64,000 nucleotides of DNA, from NCBI GenBank assembly GCA_021203325.1, contig JAJQBL010000018.1, forward strand, positions 1 to 64,000. The letters run 5' to 3'. This DNA is from Clostridiales bacterium (GTDB taxonomy: Bacteria > Bacillota > Clostridia > Oscillospirales > Oscillospiraceae). This document shows, one piece after another, positions 1-9,783 of the stretch. A program made the translations under genes and the position numbers. The notes under the pieces are model-generated. The model was not told the DNA's origin and ran no database searches. It saw only the letters and a program-made list of their open reading frames with translations. Numbering within the stretch: position 1 is the stretch's first letter; every line of letters starts with the position of its first letter.

Positions 1-312
1 CTGTCTGGCTTTGATACCTCCAAGGTGGCAGATATGAGATGGATGTTTTGTGGTTGCCATGCGCTAACCAAATTAAACTTGTCCGGCTTCGATACCTCCA
101 GGGTGACAAATATGAGCAGGATGTTTTTTGCTTGCTGTGCGCTAACCAAATTAAACCTGTCCGGCTTTGATACCTCTAAGGTGGTGGATATGCGTTATAT
201 GTTTTTTAACTGCTACTCTTTGCAATCACTGAACCTGTCCGGGTGGGATACCTCCAGCGTAAAGCGTATGGAAAGCATGTTCTCCGGCTGCAAATCTCTG
301 ACCGAGTTCAAC
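1..312 (+). repeat. Four tandem 78-bp repeats inside the LRR gene
   Basis: Units begin at 1, 79, 157 and 235 and each is exactly 78 bp (26 codons). The first two share an identical 18-bp end (gcgctaaccaaattaaac at 61-78 and 139-156). Conservation at the DNA level, stronger than the protein repeat requires, suggests recent duplication and possible copy-number variation by slippage or recombination. Confidence 0.85.
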
Positions 313-378
313 CCGCTCTGGCTGAACACCGCCAACGCAGACACAACGGATATGTACACCGGTACCCGCTGGGCGTAA
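1..378 (+). CDS. DUF285/BspA-type leucine-rich-repeat protein, C-terminal part
   Basis: The frame is open from the left edge of the window, so this is the C-terminal end of a longer protein. It consists of four consecutive 26-residue repeats with the pattern L-S-G-F-D-T-S-x-V-x-x-M-x-x-M-F-x-x-C, followed by a short tail ending RWA. This is the DUF285 (BspA-like, mycoplasma-type) repeat family, usually found in secreted or surface proteins that mediate adhesion or protein binding. The signal peptide and any anchoring domain would lie outside the window. It stops about 100 bases before the first gene of the ATPase operon on the same strand. Whether it belongs to that operon or only borders it cannot be told. 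A second, different LRR protein lies at the far end of the island (16216-17367). Confidence 0.8.
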   Translation: MSGFDTSKVADMRWMFCGCHALTKLNLSGFDTSRVTNMSRMFFACCALTKLNLSGFDTSKVVDMRYMFFNCYSLQSLNLSGWDTSSVKRMESMFSGCKSLTEFNPLWLNTANADTTDMYTGTRWA

Positions 379-474
379 ACCGATAAATCACAGCGCACAG
401 GAGACGCGGCGATGGGGATTTGGCGTTTCCTGCAGTTAGAAAGAGGATACATCTTTGGAAAGGTTGGATGCGTT

Positions 475-2199
475 ATGAACCGGAAGATCGACCTGCGCCG
501 CTATTGTAGCGAGGAAACGGCAGGCGCGGGCGAACAGCTCCTGCAGGGCGTTACCCACGAGAGGCTGGAGCGTCCGGAGGACGGGAGCCTCTGGGTGTCG
601 GCAAAGGTGGTTGACTTTTTCCACTTTGTCAGCCATGCATCGGCCACCGCGTCCGACGGCGTGATCTCCGACTTTCGCTGTGACTGCCCCAGCGGGCGAA
701 AAGGCCGCTTTTGCCAGCACATTGCCGCATTGCTCCTGTACTTCGATGAGGCCCTTGCCGCCTCACCCTCCGCAACGGAACCGGAGGAAGCGCCGCCGGA
801 GGAGGAGCCATTCGTTTTCGAGGATAACGACACGCCCGCAGCGGCGCCCTTCCCGGACGGAGCGGATGCAATCGACGAAATGCCGCAGGAGGAACCCTTC
901 ACGTTCGAGAAAGAGGACGCAGCCGATGGAGAACCGCAGGAGGACTCCTTCGCGTTCGAGGACGATGACACGCCCTCAGAGGCGTCCCTCCCAGTCGGGG
1001 AGGATGTGCCGCCCGATGATGGGCAGCCCCATCGTTCCATGGAGATTTTGTTTGGTCATCGGATAGAGAACGGGGAGGCGGTCTACTGGCGGCCCAACGA
1101 CACAGAGCAGGTGTTCCACACCAATATGGGCATTATCGGCACTATGGGGACAGGCAAAACCCAGTTCACCAAGTCCCTCATCGCCCAGATGTACCGCCAG
1201 CAGCAGAACAACTTTGACGGACAGCCCCTCGGTCTGTTGATTTTCGACTACAAAGGGGATTATAACGGGACAAAGGCGGACTTTTGCAGGGCTGTCCCCG
1301 CCCGCGTCCTGACCCCCTACATGCTGCCCTATAACCCCCTGGCCCTCAACCGGACGCGGAAGTTCCGGCCGCTGCTGCCGCTGCACACGGCCAATGTGTT
1401 TAAAGACACCGTTTCCAAAATCTATGGCCTGGGCCATAAGCAGCAGCAGACCCTGCTGGACTGTATCATGAAAGCCTATAAAGCCCAGGGCATCGACCCG
1501 GAAAACGAGGCCACCTGGGGCAGAAAAGCCCCCACCTTCGCGCAGGTCTATCAAATCTTCCAGCGGGAGACAGAGGGGCGGATGCCGGATTCTCTGACGG
1601 CGGCCATGAACAAACTCCAGGGGTTCCATATTTTTGAATCCGACCCGGCGAAGGCCCAGTCCCTGGCCAATGTGCTGAGCGGCGGCATCGTGGTGGTGGA
1701 TCTCTCCGGGGATGATGAGGATATCCAGAACCTGGTGGTGGCCATCACCCTGGATCAGTTCTATGCCCAGATGCAGACCTATGGTTCCAGCAAAACCGAC
1801 GGCAGGTATCGGCAGCTGCGCAGCCTGATTTTGGTGGATGAGGCGGACAACTTTATGAGCCAAGACTTTCCCTCCCTGCGAAAAATCATGAAAGAGGGCC
1901 GGGAGTTCGGCGTGGGCGTGATTCTGTCCACCCAGAGCCTGTCCCATTTCGTGGGCGGCAGCGACGACTATTCCCGCTATGTGCTCACCTGGGTCGTGCA
2001 CAACGTCAGCGACCTGAAGCAGCGGGACGTGGAGTACGTCTTTAAGCTCCAGCCCAAGAGTCCGGAGATCGCCGACACCTATGGGGCCATCAAGGGCCTG
2101 TCCAAACACGAGAGCATTGTCAAATTCTCCGAAGAAGCGCCCTTCGCCATCCGGGATCGGGCGTTCTGGCAGCTGTGCCGGGAGTGGGGTATTTCCTGA
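475..2199 (+). CDS. SWIM zinc-finger / HerA-like (DUF87-type) ATPase
   Basis: 574 aa from the ATG at 475, chosen over an in-frame ATG at 412 because a GGAAAGG ribosome site precedes it. The N-terminus carries a SWIM zinc finger (C69-x-C71, C80-x-H82). An acidic, proline-rich linker with repeated EEPFxFE-like elements spans about residues 95-195. The C-terminal half is a P-loop ATPase of the HerA/FtsK type: Walker A GTMGTGKT at 222-229 and Walker B LILVDEADN with D455-E456. SWIM fingers bind nucleic acid or protein, and HerA-like ATPases are usually hexameric DNA translocases, so a DNA-moving or DNA-sensing role is the inference. It is the first gene of an operon; the Hsp70-like gene starts 27 bases after its stop. 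It resembles ATPases of DNA-modification-dependent restriction systems, but no modification genes are present, so no such name is given. Confidence 0.8.
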   Translation: MNRKIDLRRYCSEETAGAGEQLLQGVTHERLERPEDGSLWVSAKVVDFFHFVSHASATASDGVISDFRCDCPSGRKGRFCQHIAALLLYFDEALAASPSATEPEEAPPEEEPFVFEDNDTPAAAPFPDGADAIDEMPQEEPFTFEKEDAADGEPQEDSFAFEDDDTPSEASLPVGEDVPPDDGQPHRSMEILFGHRIENGEAVYWRPNDTEQVFHTNMGIIGTMGTGKTQFTKSLIAQMYRQQQNNFDGQPLGLLIFDYKGDYNGTKADFCRAVPARVLTPYMLPYNPLALNRTRKFRPLLPLHTANVFKDTVSKIYGLGHKQQQTLLDCIMKAYKAQGIDPENEATWGRKAPTFAQVYQIFQRETEGRMPDSLTAAMNKLQGFHIFESDPAKAQSLANVLSGGIVVVDLSGDDEDIQNLVVAITLDQFYAQMQTYGSSKTDGRYRQLRSLILVDEADNFMSQDFPSLRKIMKEGREFGVGVILSTQSLSHFVGGSDDYSRYVLTWVVHNVSDLKQRDVEYVFKLQPKSPEIADTYGAIKGLSKHESIVKFSEEAPFAIRDRAFWQLCREWGIS

Positions 2200-2226
2200 G
2201 CAAATCAAGAGAGATGAGGAACTGGA

Positions 2227-3963
2227 ATGAAGATCGGGATTGATTTTGGAAGCACCTATTCTACGGTTTCTGCCTATAACAGAGTGGATGACCGCGTGGA
2301 GGCGCTGACACTGATGGAAGGGGAGCCGGCCAGCATTCCCTCTGTGGTCAGCATCAGCAAACGGGGGCAGGTCACCTGCGGCCAGGCGGCGAAAAGCCAG
2401 GTGGGAAGAAAAACCGTCAAAATCTATGAAGCCTTTAAAATGCTCCTGACAGAGCAGAATCAGGCGGTTTTGCGCAGCCACGGGTACGACGAACGGTACA
2501 CCCCCCGATATATTACCAGATGCTTCCTGAATAATGCGTTACAGGGCATTTTGAAACGATATGACGATGGAAGAGGACTGGAAAAGGTCTGCATCTGTGT
2601 TCCGGAGATTTGGAGCAGGAAAGTGCGGACGCTGGACGGTCGGGTCATTCTGAGGGACATCCTGCAAAACGATCTGGATGTTCCGGTGGGGGCCGTTCAG
2701 GTGGTCAACGAACCGGATGCGGCCAGCGCCTTTTTTGCTTATAACTATGAAAAGACAACGGGAAGACGATTTGACGGTCATCTGCTGCTGATCGACTACG
2801 ACGGCGGCACCCTGGATATTACGCTGACCAGGGTGTTCCCCAACCAGAACGGAACAATGGAGATTCAGCAGGTGGACAGCGACGGCGAGGGTGAGAACTA
2901 CCCCAACGCACAGGGAGAGTACACCATTGGCAAAGCCGGCATTGCCTATATGCAGACGCTGGCCATCCGCGCCATGCGGGACTGCGGTGTGCTGGGTGAA
3001 GATGAGACGCCCGCATACACCAGCCCGGCGTTCCTTTCCGTGGTGCGGGATCTGGAGAGCCAGCTCAAATCTGCGGATTGCATCGAGAGCATCGAGGACG
3101 CATTTGAGATCTACGGGTCCTATCGGGATTTGGAGCAGATTCTTCAGGACGAACCGGACCCGGAGGAAGAGAATCCGATTTCTCTGGAATACAACGGCGT
3201 TGAATTTCCTGTGACCTGTCAGCAGATGTATACCGTTTACCGTGAGACCATCGAAGGTGTTGTAGCGGAGAAAATTGGGAAAATCAACCAGTCGGTGAAG
3301 CGTTTTATCCATGCCGACCCCTGCAATCCCAACTCCGGCGCCCAGGATAAATTCAAAATCGCCCTGGTGGGGGGCTTCGGCTCCTTTTACCTGGTGCGGA
3401 AACAAATCGCGGAGATTTACAAACTGGACGCCAACGAGAGCAATGACCCGCGCACCCAAAATATTGCGGCGGACAGACGGGAGCTGGCCATTGCTCTGGG
3501 GGCGGCGCTGCTGGCGGAGGGGCAGGTCATCCTGCAAAAGACCGCCAAGTACTCCATTGGCCTTTACGCGGTCACGCAGGATAATATCGGCAAGAGCCAC
3601 TATGGCATTCAGTGTCATCAAATCGTAGAGCCGGGCAGGCCCTATTTTCTCCGCAATGATGACAGCCTGCCGGACACCCCGGACAATCGCGTCACTTACA
3701 CCGCATTGCGGGAAAATATCAATACGTTTGTCATTGCGTTTCCCGGATGTCAGGACAGCGTGAAAATGGTCCTGAAACAGGAGATGCGGGATCGGTTGGC
3801 TGCGCTGCCGGAGCTCGGCTTATGGAACTGCGGCTTTTCCATGGACGAGAACGAAATTGTCACATTCCATGTGGTGCCCCGCCAGGGGATGCCGGGACAG
3901 GAGTATACGATTCCGTTGGAGCGCTATGCACAGATGTTTGAGATGACGGAGGTGACAACCTGA
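2227..3963 (+). CDS. Hsp70-like ATPase (DnaK family, divergent)
   Basis: 578 aa. The actin/Hsp70 ATPase fold is recognisable from three signatures: phosphate-1 IGIDFGSTYST at residues 3-13, phosphate-2 DYDGGTLDIT from D190, and an adenosine-site motif LVGGFGSF from about residue 380. A connecting segment with VVNEPDAASAFF matches the DnaK INEPTAAA region. The last 170 or so residues are short for a DnaK substrate-binding region; a small beta-rich domain is possible but no helical lid is evident. No DnaJ or GrpE gene is nearby, so this is not the housekeeping chaperone. It lies between the HerA-like ATPase and the coiled-coil gene, one base from the latter, which implies translational coupling. 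A role as a remodelling or switch ATPase within the operon is inference. Confidence 0.85.
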   Translation: MKIGIDFGSTYSTVSAYNRVDDRVEALTLMEGEPASIPSVVSISKRGQVTCGQAAKSQVGRKTVKIYEAFKMLLTEQNQAVLRSHGYDERYTPRYITRCFLNNALQGILKRYDDGRGLEKVCICVPEIWSRKVRTLDGRVILRDILQNDLDVPVGAVQVVNEPDAASAFFAYNYEKTTGRRFDGHLLLIDYDGGTLDITLTRVFPNQNGTMEIQQVDSDGEGENYPNAQGEYTIGKAGIAYMQTLAIRAMRDCGVLGEDETPAYTSPAFLSVVRDLESQLKSADCIESIEDAFEIYGSYRDLEQILQDEPDPEEENPISLEYNGVEFPVTCQQMYTVYRETIEGVVAEKIGKINQSVKRFIHADPCNPNSGAQDKFKIALVGGFGSFYLVRKQIAEIYKLDANESNDPRTQNIAADRRELAIALGAALLAEGQVILQKTAKYSIGLYAVTQDNIGKSHYGIQCHQIVEPGRPYFLRNDDSLPDTPDNRVTYTALRENINTFVIAFPGCQDSVKMVLKQEMRDRLAALPELGLWNCGFSMDENEIVTFHVVPRQGMPGQEYTIPLERYAQMFEMTEVTT

Positions 3964-3964
3964 T

Positions 3965-6142
3965 ATGGAATTTCAACAGCTCAACGCCGCCATCCGGAAC
4001 AACGCCGAACGGGAACCCACCATTTATATGGCGCTGTGCATGGTAGATTCTCTCTTTCGGGATATCCGGGATGAATCCGGAACGTATATTTACAACTGCC
4101 CAGTGGGGGACGAGACCCTGCCCACCAAGCTGGCGTGGCTGTGCCGGATTATCAACCAAATCTATGACAAAAACCGGGACGAACTGGAGCGTGACCGCAC
4201 CCGGCTGGACAAGATGATGCAGCAGATGGCCGGCACGGAACAGAAGCTGGACGAACTCTCCGGCGTATATGAGGAACGCTCCAAAGCGCAGGTAAAACTG
4301 AACGCAGCCAAAGCAGAACTGGCCCACCGACAGGAGACCCGGAAAACCTGTCAGGCGCTGGACGACGAATGCGGGCAAGTGGAGCAGGAGATCCAGCGCC
4401 TCCGCCAGTACGACCCGGAGAAATCCCGGGAGACGCTGGACAGGCTGAAGGCAGAGGCCGCTGAACTGAACCAAAAGCAAACCGCGCTGACCAGAGCGTG
4501 CATAGAGCAGGAAACCGAAAACAAACCGCTCCGCGCAAAAGTTGCGGAGCTGGAGGCGGGCCTCCGGACGCTGGAGCAGGAAAAGGCGGACCGCATTGAG
4601 AAGGCGGCGGCCCTGCAGGGGAACCTTGACGAACTGAACACTGAAGTCGGCCTGTTAAAGGAACAGGAATCACAGCTTCAGGCAGAAGTCGACCAGGCGC
4701 AGGCGGAGCGGGACAGCAGGCGGCAGTCTGTACAGGATGCACAAACAGAACTGGATGGACTGAACGCGGAAAAAGCAAAATTGGAGGGTCAAATCATCAC
4801 CCTAAACGGAGAAATTGCCACCGCAAATACAGCGCTCGCCGACCTGCACACGCAGCTGGAGGCGCTGCAAATCCAGCTCCAGACAAAGGAGCAGGAAAAG
4901 CAGGCCGCGGCCGATCAGATGGCAGCCCTGCAAGCCGACAAAAGCGCGCTTGAGACCGACATCGAACAATGCAAAACACAGTACGAGACCCTCCAGCAGG
5001 AATACCGGACACTCGTCGTCACCTGTAAGCGGAAGCAAAATGACATTGCGGCGCAGCAGGCGCAGACAGAGGATTACCGCGAAAAAGAGCTTGCTCCGGT
5101 GGAGGCACAGCTGCAAGAAGCCAAGGGCGAATATGACCGGGCGCAGCAACAGAAAGCGGAAAAAGAGCAGACCCTGACAGAACTGAGAACGAATTACAGC
5201 GACGCAGTGATAGCAATCGCTCTCATCGAAGGGGATATTGAAGCAGAAGGCGTGAACTGGCGCACCAAGGATGAGGAGCGAAGGGCCAGGGAGCAGAAGC
5301 GGGACGATTTGAAGGCGCAGGTTCATCAGCTGGAAACCACCCTTACAGAGTTGACGAATGAGTTAGGCGCCTTGCAGACCCAGGTTTACAACCTGACGCA
5401 TGGGGACATTCCGCATGTCGACGCCTCTGTAAAAGAAGAAGAGAAACGAAAGCAGGAACAGGAACAGGCTCTTGAGGCCCAGACCCGGAAGAAGGCGGCT
5501 CTTGAGGCGGAGAATGAGGCGCTTGCGCTTCGGCTGGCGGAGCTGGAAACAGATGTGAACGAAAAGAACGCAGCCTATCAGGAATTGACGGCCCGATATG
5601 AAACAAAAAATGCAGAGCTGGAATCGCTGAAAACCCGTCTGTCGGAATTGCAGAACAATACGGACGCCGTAACGCTTCGCATCATTCGGCAGCAGTTGGA
5701 GGATAAAATTGCTGAACTGGAAAAAGTACAGCAAGAGACCCGTGAGGCGGAAGATTCCCTCAAAACCAGACAGGATGAACTGCAGCGTGCCCAGCAGGCG
5801 CGAGATGACTTAAAGAATCAAATCAGGGCGCTGGACGGGGAAAAGCGGAAAATCGATGCGGAGATCGCTGCGCTGACGCCTATGACTGCGCCAGAGCTGC
5901 GCCAACAGGTGGAGGCTGCGAGGCAGCGGCTGCTCACCCTGGAGCATACGCATAAGATGCTGGCCGCAGCCATCCGTACACTGGAGACTGCGCTGGGCCA
6001 GAGTGAAACGGAAGAACTTGATTTGAAACGCCTGGAAACAGATTTGAATGTGCTGCACACGTCTGTAGAACAAATTCAGCAGGAACTGCTGAACTGTGCA
6101 GAAAACTGTAAAAATCACCTGAAGTGGAGAAGTGCGAAATGA
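3965..6142 (+). CDS. Long coiled-coil protein, function unknown
   Basis: 725 aa. The first 80 or so residues look globular (a segment with YIYNCPVGDETLPTKLAWL). From about residue 75 almost to the end the sequence is Glu/Gln/Lys/Arg/Ala-rich heptad coiled coil, interrupted near residues 400 and 480. No Walker A or ABC-signature motif is visible, so it is not a complete SMC, RecN or Rad50 protein despite the resemblance in composition. The start is one base after the Hsp70-like gene stop and the end overlaps the next gene by four bases (ATGA), so stoichiometric co-translation is likely. It could be a scaffold or filament partner for the ATPases. The function is not known. Confidence 0.75.
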   Translation: MEFQQLNAAIRNNAEREPTIYMALCMVDSLFRDIRDESGTYIYNCPVGDETLPTKLAWLCRIINQIYDKNRDELERDRTRLDKMMQQMAGTEQKLDELSGVYEERSKAQVKLNAAKAELAHRQETRKTCQALDDECGQVEQEIQRLRQYDPEKSRETLDRLKAEAAELNQKQTALTRACIEQETENKPLRAKVAELEAGLRTLEQEKADRIEKAAALQGNLDELNTEVGLLKEQESQLQAEVDQAQAERDSRRQSVQDAQTELDGLNAEKAKLEGQIITLNGEIATANTALADLHTQLEALQIQLQTKEQEKQAAADQMAALQADKSALETDIEQCKTQYETLQQEYRTLVVTCKRKQNDIAAQQAQTEDYREKELAPVEAQLQEAKGEYDRAQQQKAEKEQTLTELRTNYSDAVIAIALIEGDIEAEGVNWRTKDEERRAREQKRDDLKAQVHQLETTLTELTNELGALQTQVYNLTHGDIPHVDASVKEEEKRKQEQEQALEAQTRKKAALEAENEALALRLAELETDVNEKNAAYQELTARYETKNAELESLKTRLSELQNNTDAVTLRIIRQQLEDKIAELEKVQQETREAEDSLKTRQDELQRAQQARDDLKNQIRALDGEKRKIDAEIAALTPMTAPELRQQVEAARQRLLTLEHTHKMLAAAIRTLETALGQSETEELDLKRLETDLNVLHTSVEQIQQELLNCAENCKNHLKWRSAK

Positions 6143-6648
6143 AATGTCTGGTATGCGGCGAAATTTTTGAAGGCAACGAATGTCCCAGGTGCAGGTTTCC
6201 TGTGGTCAATTTTCCCGGCGATCCGGAGGCGGGGCTGAAAATGCTCCAGCCGATGATCGAGCAGCATCGGAGGGAGTTCCTGAGTCGCTTCCAGGTAGGC
6301 GTGACGGCCTGTTACTGGAAGGACGCGGACGGCAAGCTGGTTCTGGATCGGAAGGAGCGCATCCCCGTGGGAACCGGCGCAGAGCTGATGAACGGGGAGG
6401 TTTGGCTGCCCCGGAAATTTGCCCGGATTCCGGACGTGCCGGAGCTGCAGGTCGGGGTCTATATCGACAGTGATGAATACCACCGGGAGATGCAGGTGCC
6501 TCTCCCCAACCTCATGGGCAAGGAACTGCAGGAGCTGGGCATGAAGGTCGTAACGGTTGATTCGGAGTGCAGGCTTGTGCTGCTGCTGCGCAACAGCACG
6601 GAAGGGCCGGTAGCCTCTGAAGAGATCGCGCTGCTGGGGAAGGACTGA
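6139..6648 (+). CDS. Small zinc-ribbon protein
   Basis: 169 aa from the ATG at 6139, which overlaps the upstream stop (ATGA) and follows a GTGGAGAA site; a GTG 15 bases upstream is an alternative. The N-terminus is a zinc ribbon with two CxxC-like knuckles (CLVCG and CPRC, 10 residues apart). The remaining 140 or so residues contain predicted beta strands (KLVLDRKERIPVGTG; LPRKFARIPD; LQVGVYID) and resemble no family I can name. It probably serves as an adaptor in the complex made by this operon. A gap of 26 bases separates it from the next gene. Confidence 0.7.
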   Translation: MKCLVCGEIFEGNECPRCRFPVVNFPGDPEAGLKMLQPMIEQHRREFLSRFQVGVTACYWKDADGKLVLDRKERIPVGTGAELMNGEVWLPRKFARIPDVPELQVGVYIDSDEYHREMQVPLPNLMGKELQELGMKVVTVDSECRLVLLLRNSTEGPVASEEIALLGKD

Positions 6649-6674
6649 GCAACGCCGGAAGGGAGTGAACACCA

Positions 6675-8252
6675 TTGTTTTCATCCAGTGAACTGATTCA
6701 CTTCGTGTTTGCCAACGACGACGATGACTATTACTGCGGCGGTTTGCTCCGGCTGGATCTGAATCAATACCTGTGGATGAAGCTTCACGAAGAGCACTAC
6801 CATGCGGTTTATTTCCTCAGCCGCTCCGATGCGAACATCTTTTCCACCAAAACCTGTGGCGATAAAAAAAGCAGTTCCTTCACCGTCAAGCAATCCATCT
6901 GGAGCTGGGTTTTAGGCACTGAAACAGAAGAGGAACAGCAAGGGAACTGGCTGTGTCGTCAGCTGGAAGGAGGCACGGACAGAAAGTCCGCCTTTATCTG
7001 CCCTCTGGATGATTTTTGCCGGCTTCTGTCGTCAGAGACATGAAAGGGTACGCTGGGCTCTTTTGCCAGCCTGAGAAAACGAACAGGAATTTTTGTGCTG
7101 ACCGCCCCGGTAACGGCAGAGGGGTCGCAAAGGCTGCTCCTGCAGAACCCCGTGTTTGACCGGCTGAAGGAAACCGCCGTCACAGAAGCCAGAAATGGCG
7201 GCGTGCGGCCGCTGTATCCCTCCATTCAGGAGAAAAAAAGGGACAGCATGCTCTTCCTCAACACCTTCCGCAGGGATCGGATTCAGGATCTGCTGTGCCG
7301 TCTCTCCTTCGAGGAGGGCCGTATCCTCCCGCAGGATCAGCTGGATGCCGCGGCGGACTACCTGACCCGCTATCTGAATTGCACTGCGCTGCGGAAGGCG
7401 GAGCCGCTCTTTGACGGAGGCAGGCTGAACTGGAATTTCAAGTACCGGGACCTGTACGAGCGCCTCCAAAAGGGCGAGGTCCTGCAGCGGCTGCTGCTTC
7501 AGAGCTGGCAGGCCCATCAAAGCGGTTCCCTGCGGCAGTGGCGGGAAGATGCGCCGCCAGGCATCCTGCGGGAGAAAGGCAGCTATGCCGAGCGGTGCCT
7601 GCAGCTGACAGTGCCGGAAACAATGACAGATGCGGCGCAATGCGGGGTGATTCTGGAGCAAATCCGGGAGGCCGTTCGCACCCCGAAGAACCGGCTGGAA
7701 AGTGACCGTATCGTTGCAGAATGCAAGGATTTGTTCACCGAATTGGACACAGCAAAGAGCAATGGGGACGGCGATACTTATCGGCGCACTCTGTATGCGA
7801 TTCTGTTTTGCGTTCAGTGGGTGTATGTGGACAAGGGGCAGGAAGAAAAAATCTTACAGACTGTCAAAACGCTCAAACAAATCATTCAACTCTCGGCAGA
7901 CTACAGCCAGCGGAAGAAACGTCTGGCGATTGACCGGCAAACGCTGCAAACGTGGAAGAATGAACTGACCGAAAAGAAAATACAGCAGCAAACACAGCTG
8001 CTGGAGCTCCGGAAAGGTATGCTGAACCAGCTTGAGGACGCAATGAGCAGCACGATCATCGGCCTGTCGTCAAACAGCGATTCCGATGACGTTCGTGAGC
8101 TGAAGAACGCATTGGATGACATTTTGCGCGAAGCTGAGGCTGAGAAGCAGGCAAATGAACCGGAGGAGCCCCAACAGGAAACGACGATGGACGAAGCGCC
8201 GGAAGAGCTTGCATTTCATGACAGCCTCTATGATTACCTGCCGCCAGACTGA
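6675..8252 (+). pseudogene. Helical operon protein interrupted by an in-frame TGA
   Basis: One reading frame runs from a TTG start at 6675 (preceded by GGAAGGGAGTG) to 8252, broken only by TGA at 7041-7043. On both sides of the stop the frame keeps the codon usage of a real gene, and the residues read naturally across it (PLDDFCRLLSSET, stop, KGTLGSFASLRKRTGIFVL). The intact protein would be about 525 aa. The N-terminal 170 residues have alternating strands and helices reminiscent of an AAA core, but no Walker A is present. The middle is helical. The C-terminal 150 residues include a coiled coil (about QTLQTWKNELTEKK) and an acidic tail. If the stop is real, re-initiation downstream could give a shorter product. 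I do not recognise the family. Confidence 0.6.
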
Positions 8253-8453
8253 GCACATCGTCAAGCCGCATAGGGGAAATTGCCCGCAACGAAGCATCCG
8301 GCAGCAATCCCCGGCAGCGCACCCACGCTGCACACATCATCACAGGAAAGAGGCAGGCCAAATTCAGATCAGCCGCACCCCTTCCCGCACACACCACAGG
8401 GCGGCAGCGCCTCTGCCGTCAACGGGAGACCCCCGATGAGAAAGGAGAACCAT

Positions 8454-9735
8454 ATGGCAAACGGAAGACCCGGTTCAGACGCCTGGAGGGCAGGCGAATC
8501 AAAAAAGAGCGCAAATCCCTTTTCCGCATGGAGGGCGCGCCGCAAGGAACAGCAACGGGAGATGGAGGAATCGGTGGCCAGAAAGGTCACAGATGATACG
8601 GCGCATAATGAGTCCCTCATCATCGAAGAACTCAGCAGCATTGATTTTGCCCACAGCCGTCTGCCTCAGAAGGACCTGGAGCGCAAGTCCAACCCCAAGC
8701 AGACCTGCGGCGACCTGGAGTATGCGGCGCGGTACCTGCAGCAGGTGCTGCTGAAAGACCCGCAGATCATTCAAATGGATATACGCGAAATCGATCAGAA
8801 GCTGATTACTTTGGCCACGCTCTTCCGGCAGGCAGTGGAGCAGGGCGACAAACATATGGCGTACGCCGCCAAGGGCGCACTGGCGCGGGGGTTGATGGAC
8901 ATCCGCACCCGCATCCCGCAGAATCAACCGGAACTGGCCAGGCAGTTCGTGGTGCTGAACGCGAAATATCTGGAGGAATGGATCACACTGGTAAATTTTG
9001 CCCAATCGGTGGATCATTTGGAAAAGGACGCGGAAAATCTGCAGGCCGACCAGAAAAAGGCGGAGGAACGGAACAAGAAAAAACTGGAAGAGATCAAGTC
9101 CATGCTGAAGGATGACCCGGAAAAAGGCGAAGCGTTTCAGCATATCCTCGATCACGACACACAGGAGGACAGAGCCCATTGGACGCCGGCCCAGCGGGAT
9201 GTGCACAGGATGCTGGTGGATCAGCGGCTGAGCCAGATCAAGATGGATCTGAGCGGTCAGCGGCTTGTGGCTTATCAGATGAAGCTGAGCGCCAAGGAAA
9301 ACGAACTGAGGGCGCTCCAGGCCAAGTTAACCACTCTGCCCGTGGTGGAAGATCCTGACCTGATGAACAAATACAATGAGATGATGGACGAACTGTTCCA
9401 GGAGCTGACCGAGAGCGACGCGGAAATCGATGAGATTTTGAAATCCGCTGATGAGATCGAGGGGCGGCTCAAGATGCTGGAGAGGGCCCCCCGGTGCGGT
9501 TCGGGCCAGAGAAGTGGCTACGGAACAGGCGCAAAAAGCGCTGGAGCAGATCAAACAGGACGATGAGGACTATGTGAAATCGGCGCAGCGCCGGAACAGC
9601 GAGCGGTTAAAAAAGCTGGGTCTTAAATCCAAGGAGGAGCTGGAGGAGCTCCGCAGGCAGGCAGAGGAACAGGAACAGAGCGCCTTCCAGCAGGAGGAAG
9701 AGACCGAAGAGGAAGGCGAGCAGCTCTTCAATTAA
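8454..9735 (+). pseudogene. Coiled-coil operon protein with a frameshift in a C run
   Basis: The start is the ATG at 8454, preceded by AAAGGAG. The 201 bases upstream (8253-8453) hold no gene. The frame is good to about 9485. After the C run at 9487-9492 the coding signal moves by one base and continues to the TAA at 9733. Removing one C gives a continuous protein of about 427 aa (DEIEGRLKMLERAP joined to GAVRAREVATEQAQKALEQ). The protein is almost all alpha-helical, with two long charged coiled coils and a Glu-rich C-terminus. This composition is compatible with a filament-forming, ESCRT-III- or PspA-like protein, but no specific signature is visible, so that is conjecture. Without repair, the product ends shortly after the run. 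Confidence 0.6.
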
Positions 9736-9783
9736 GGCTGCCGCGCAGCAGCGCAGCAGTCCGTGCAGAAAGGAGCACATCAT

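Noticed and set aside
2227-3963. Housekeeping dnaK
   Set aside because: Too short and divergent, lid absent, and not next to grpE or dnaJ.
3965-6142. SMC/RecN/Rad50-type ATPase
   Set aside because: No Walker A, signature or Walker B motif is visible at either end; only the coiled coil resembles these proteins.
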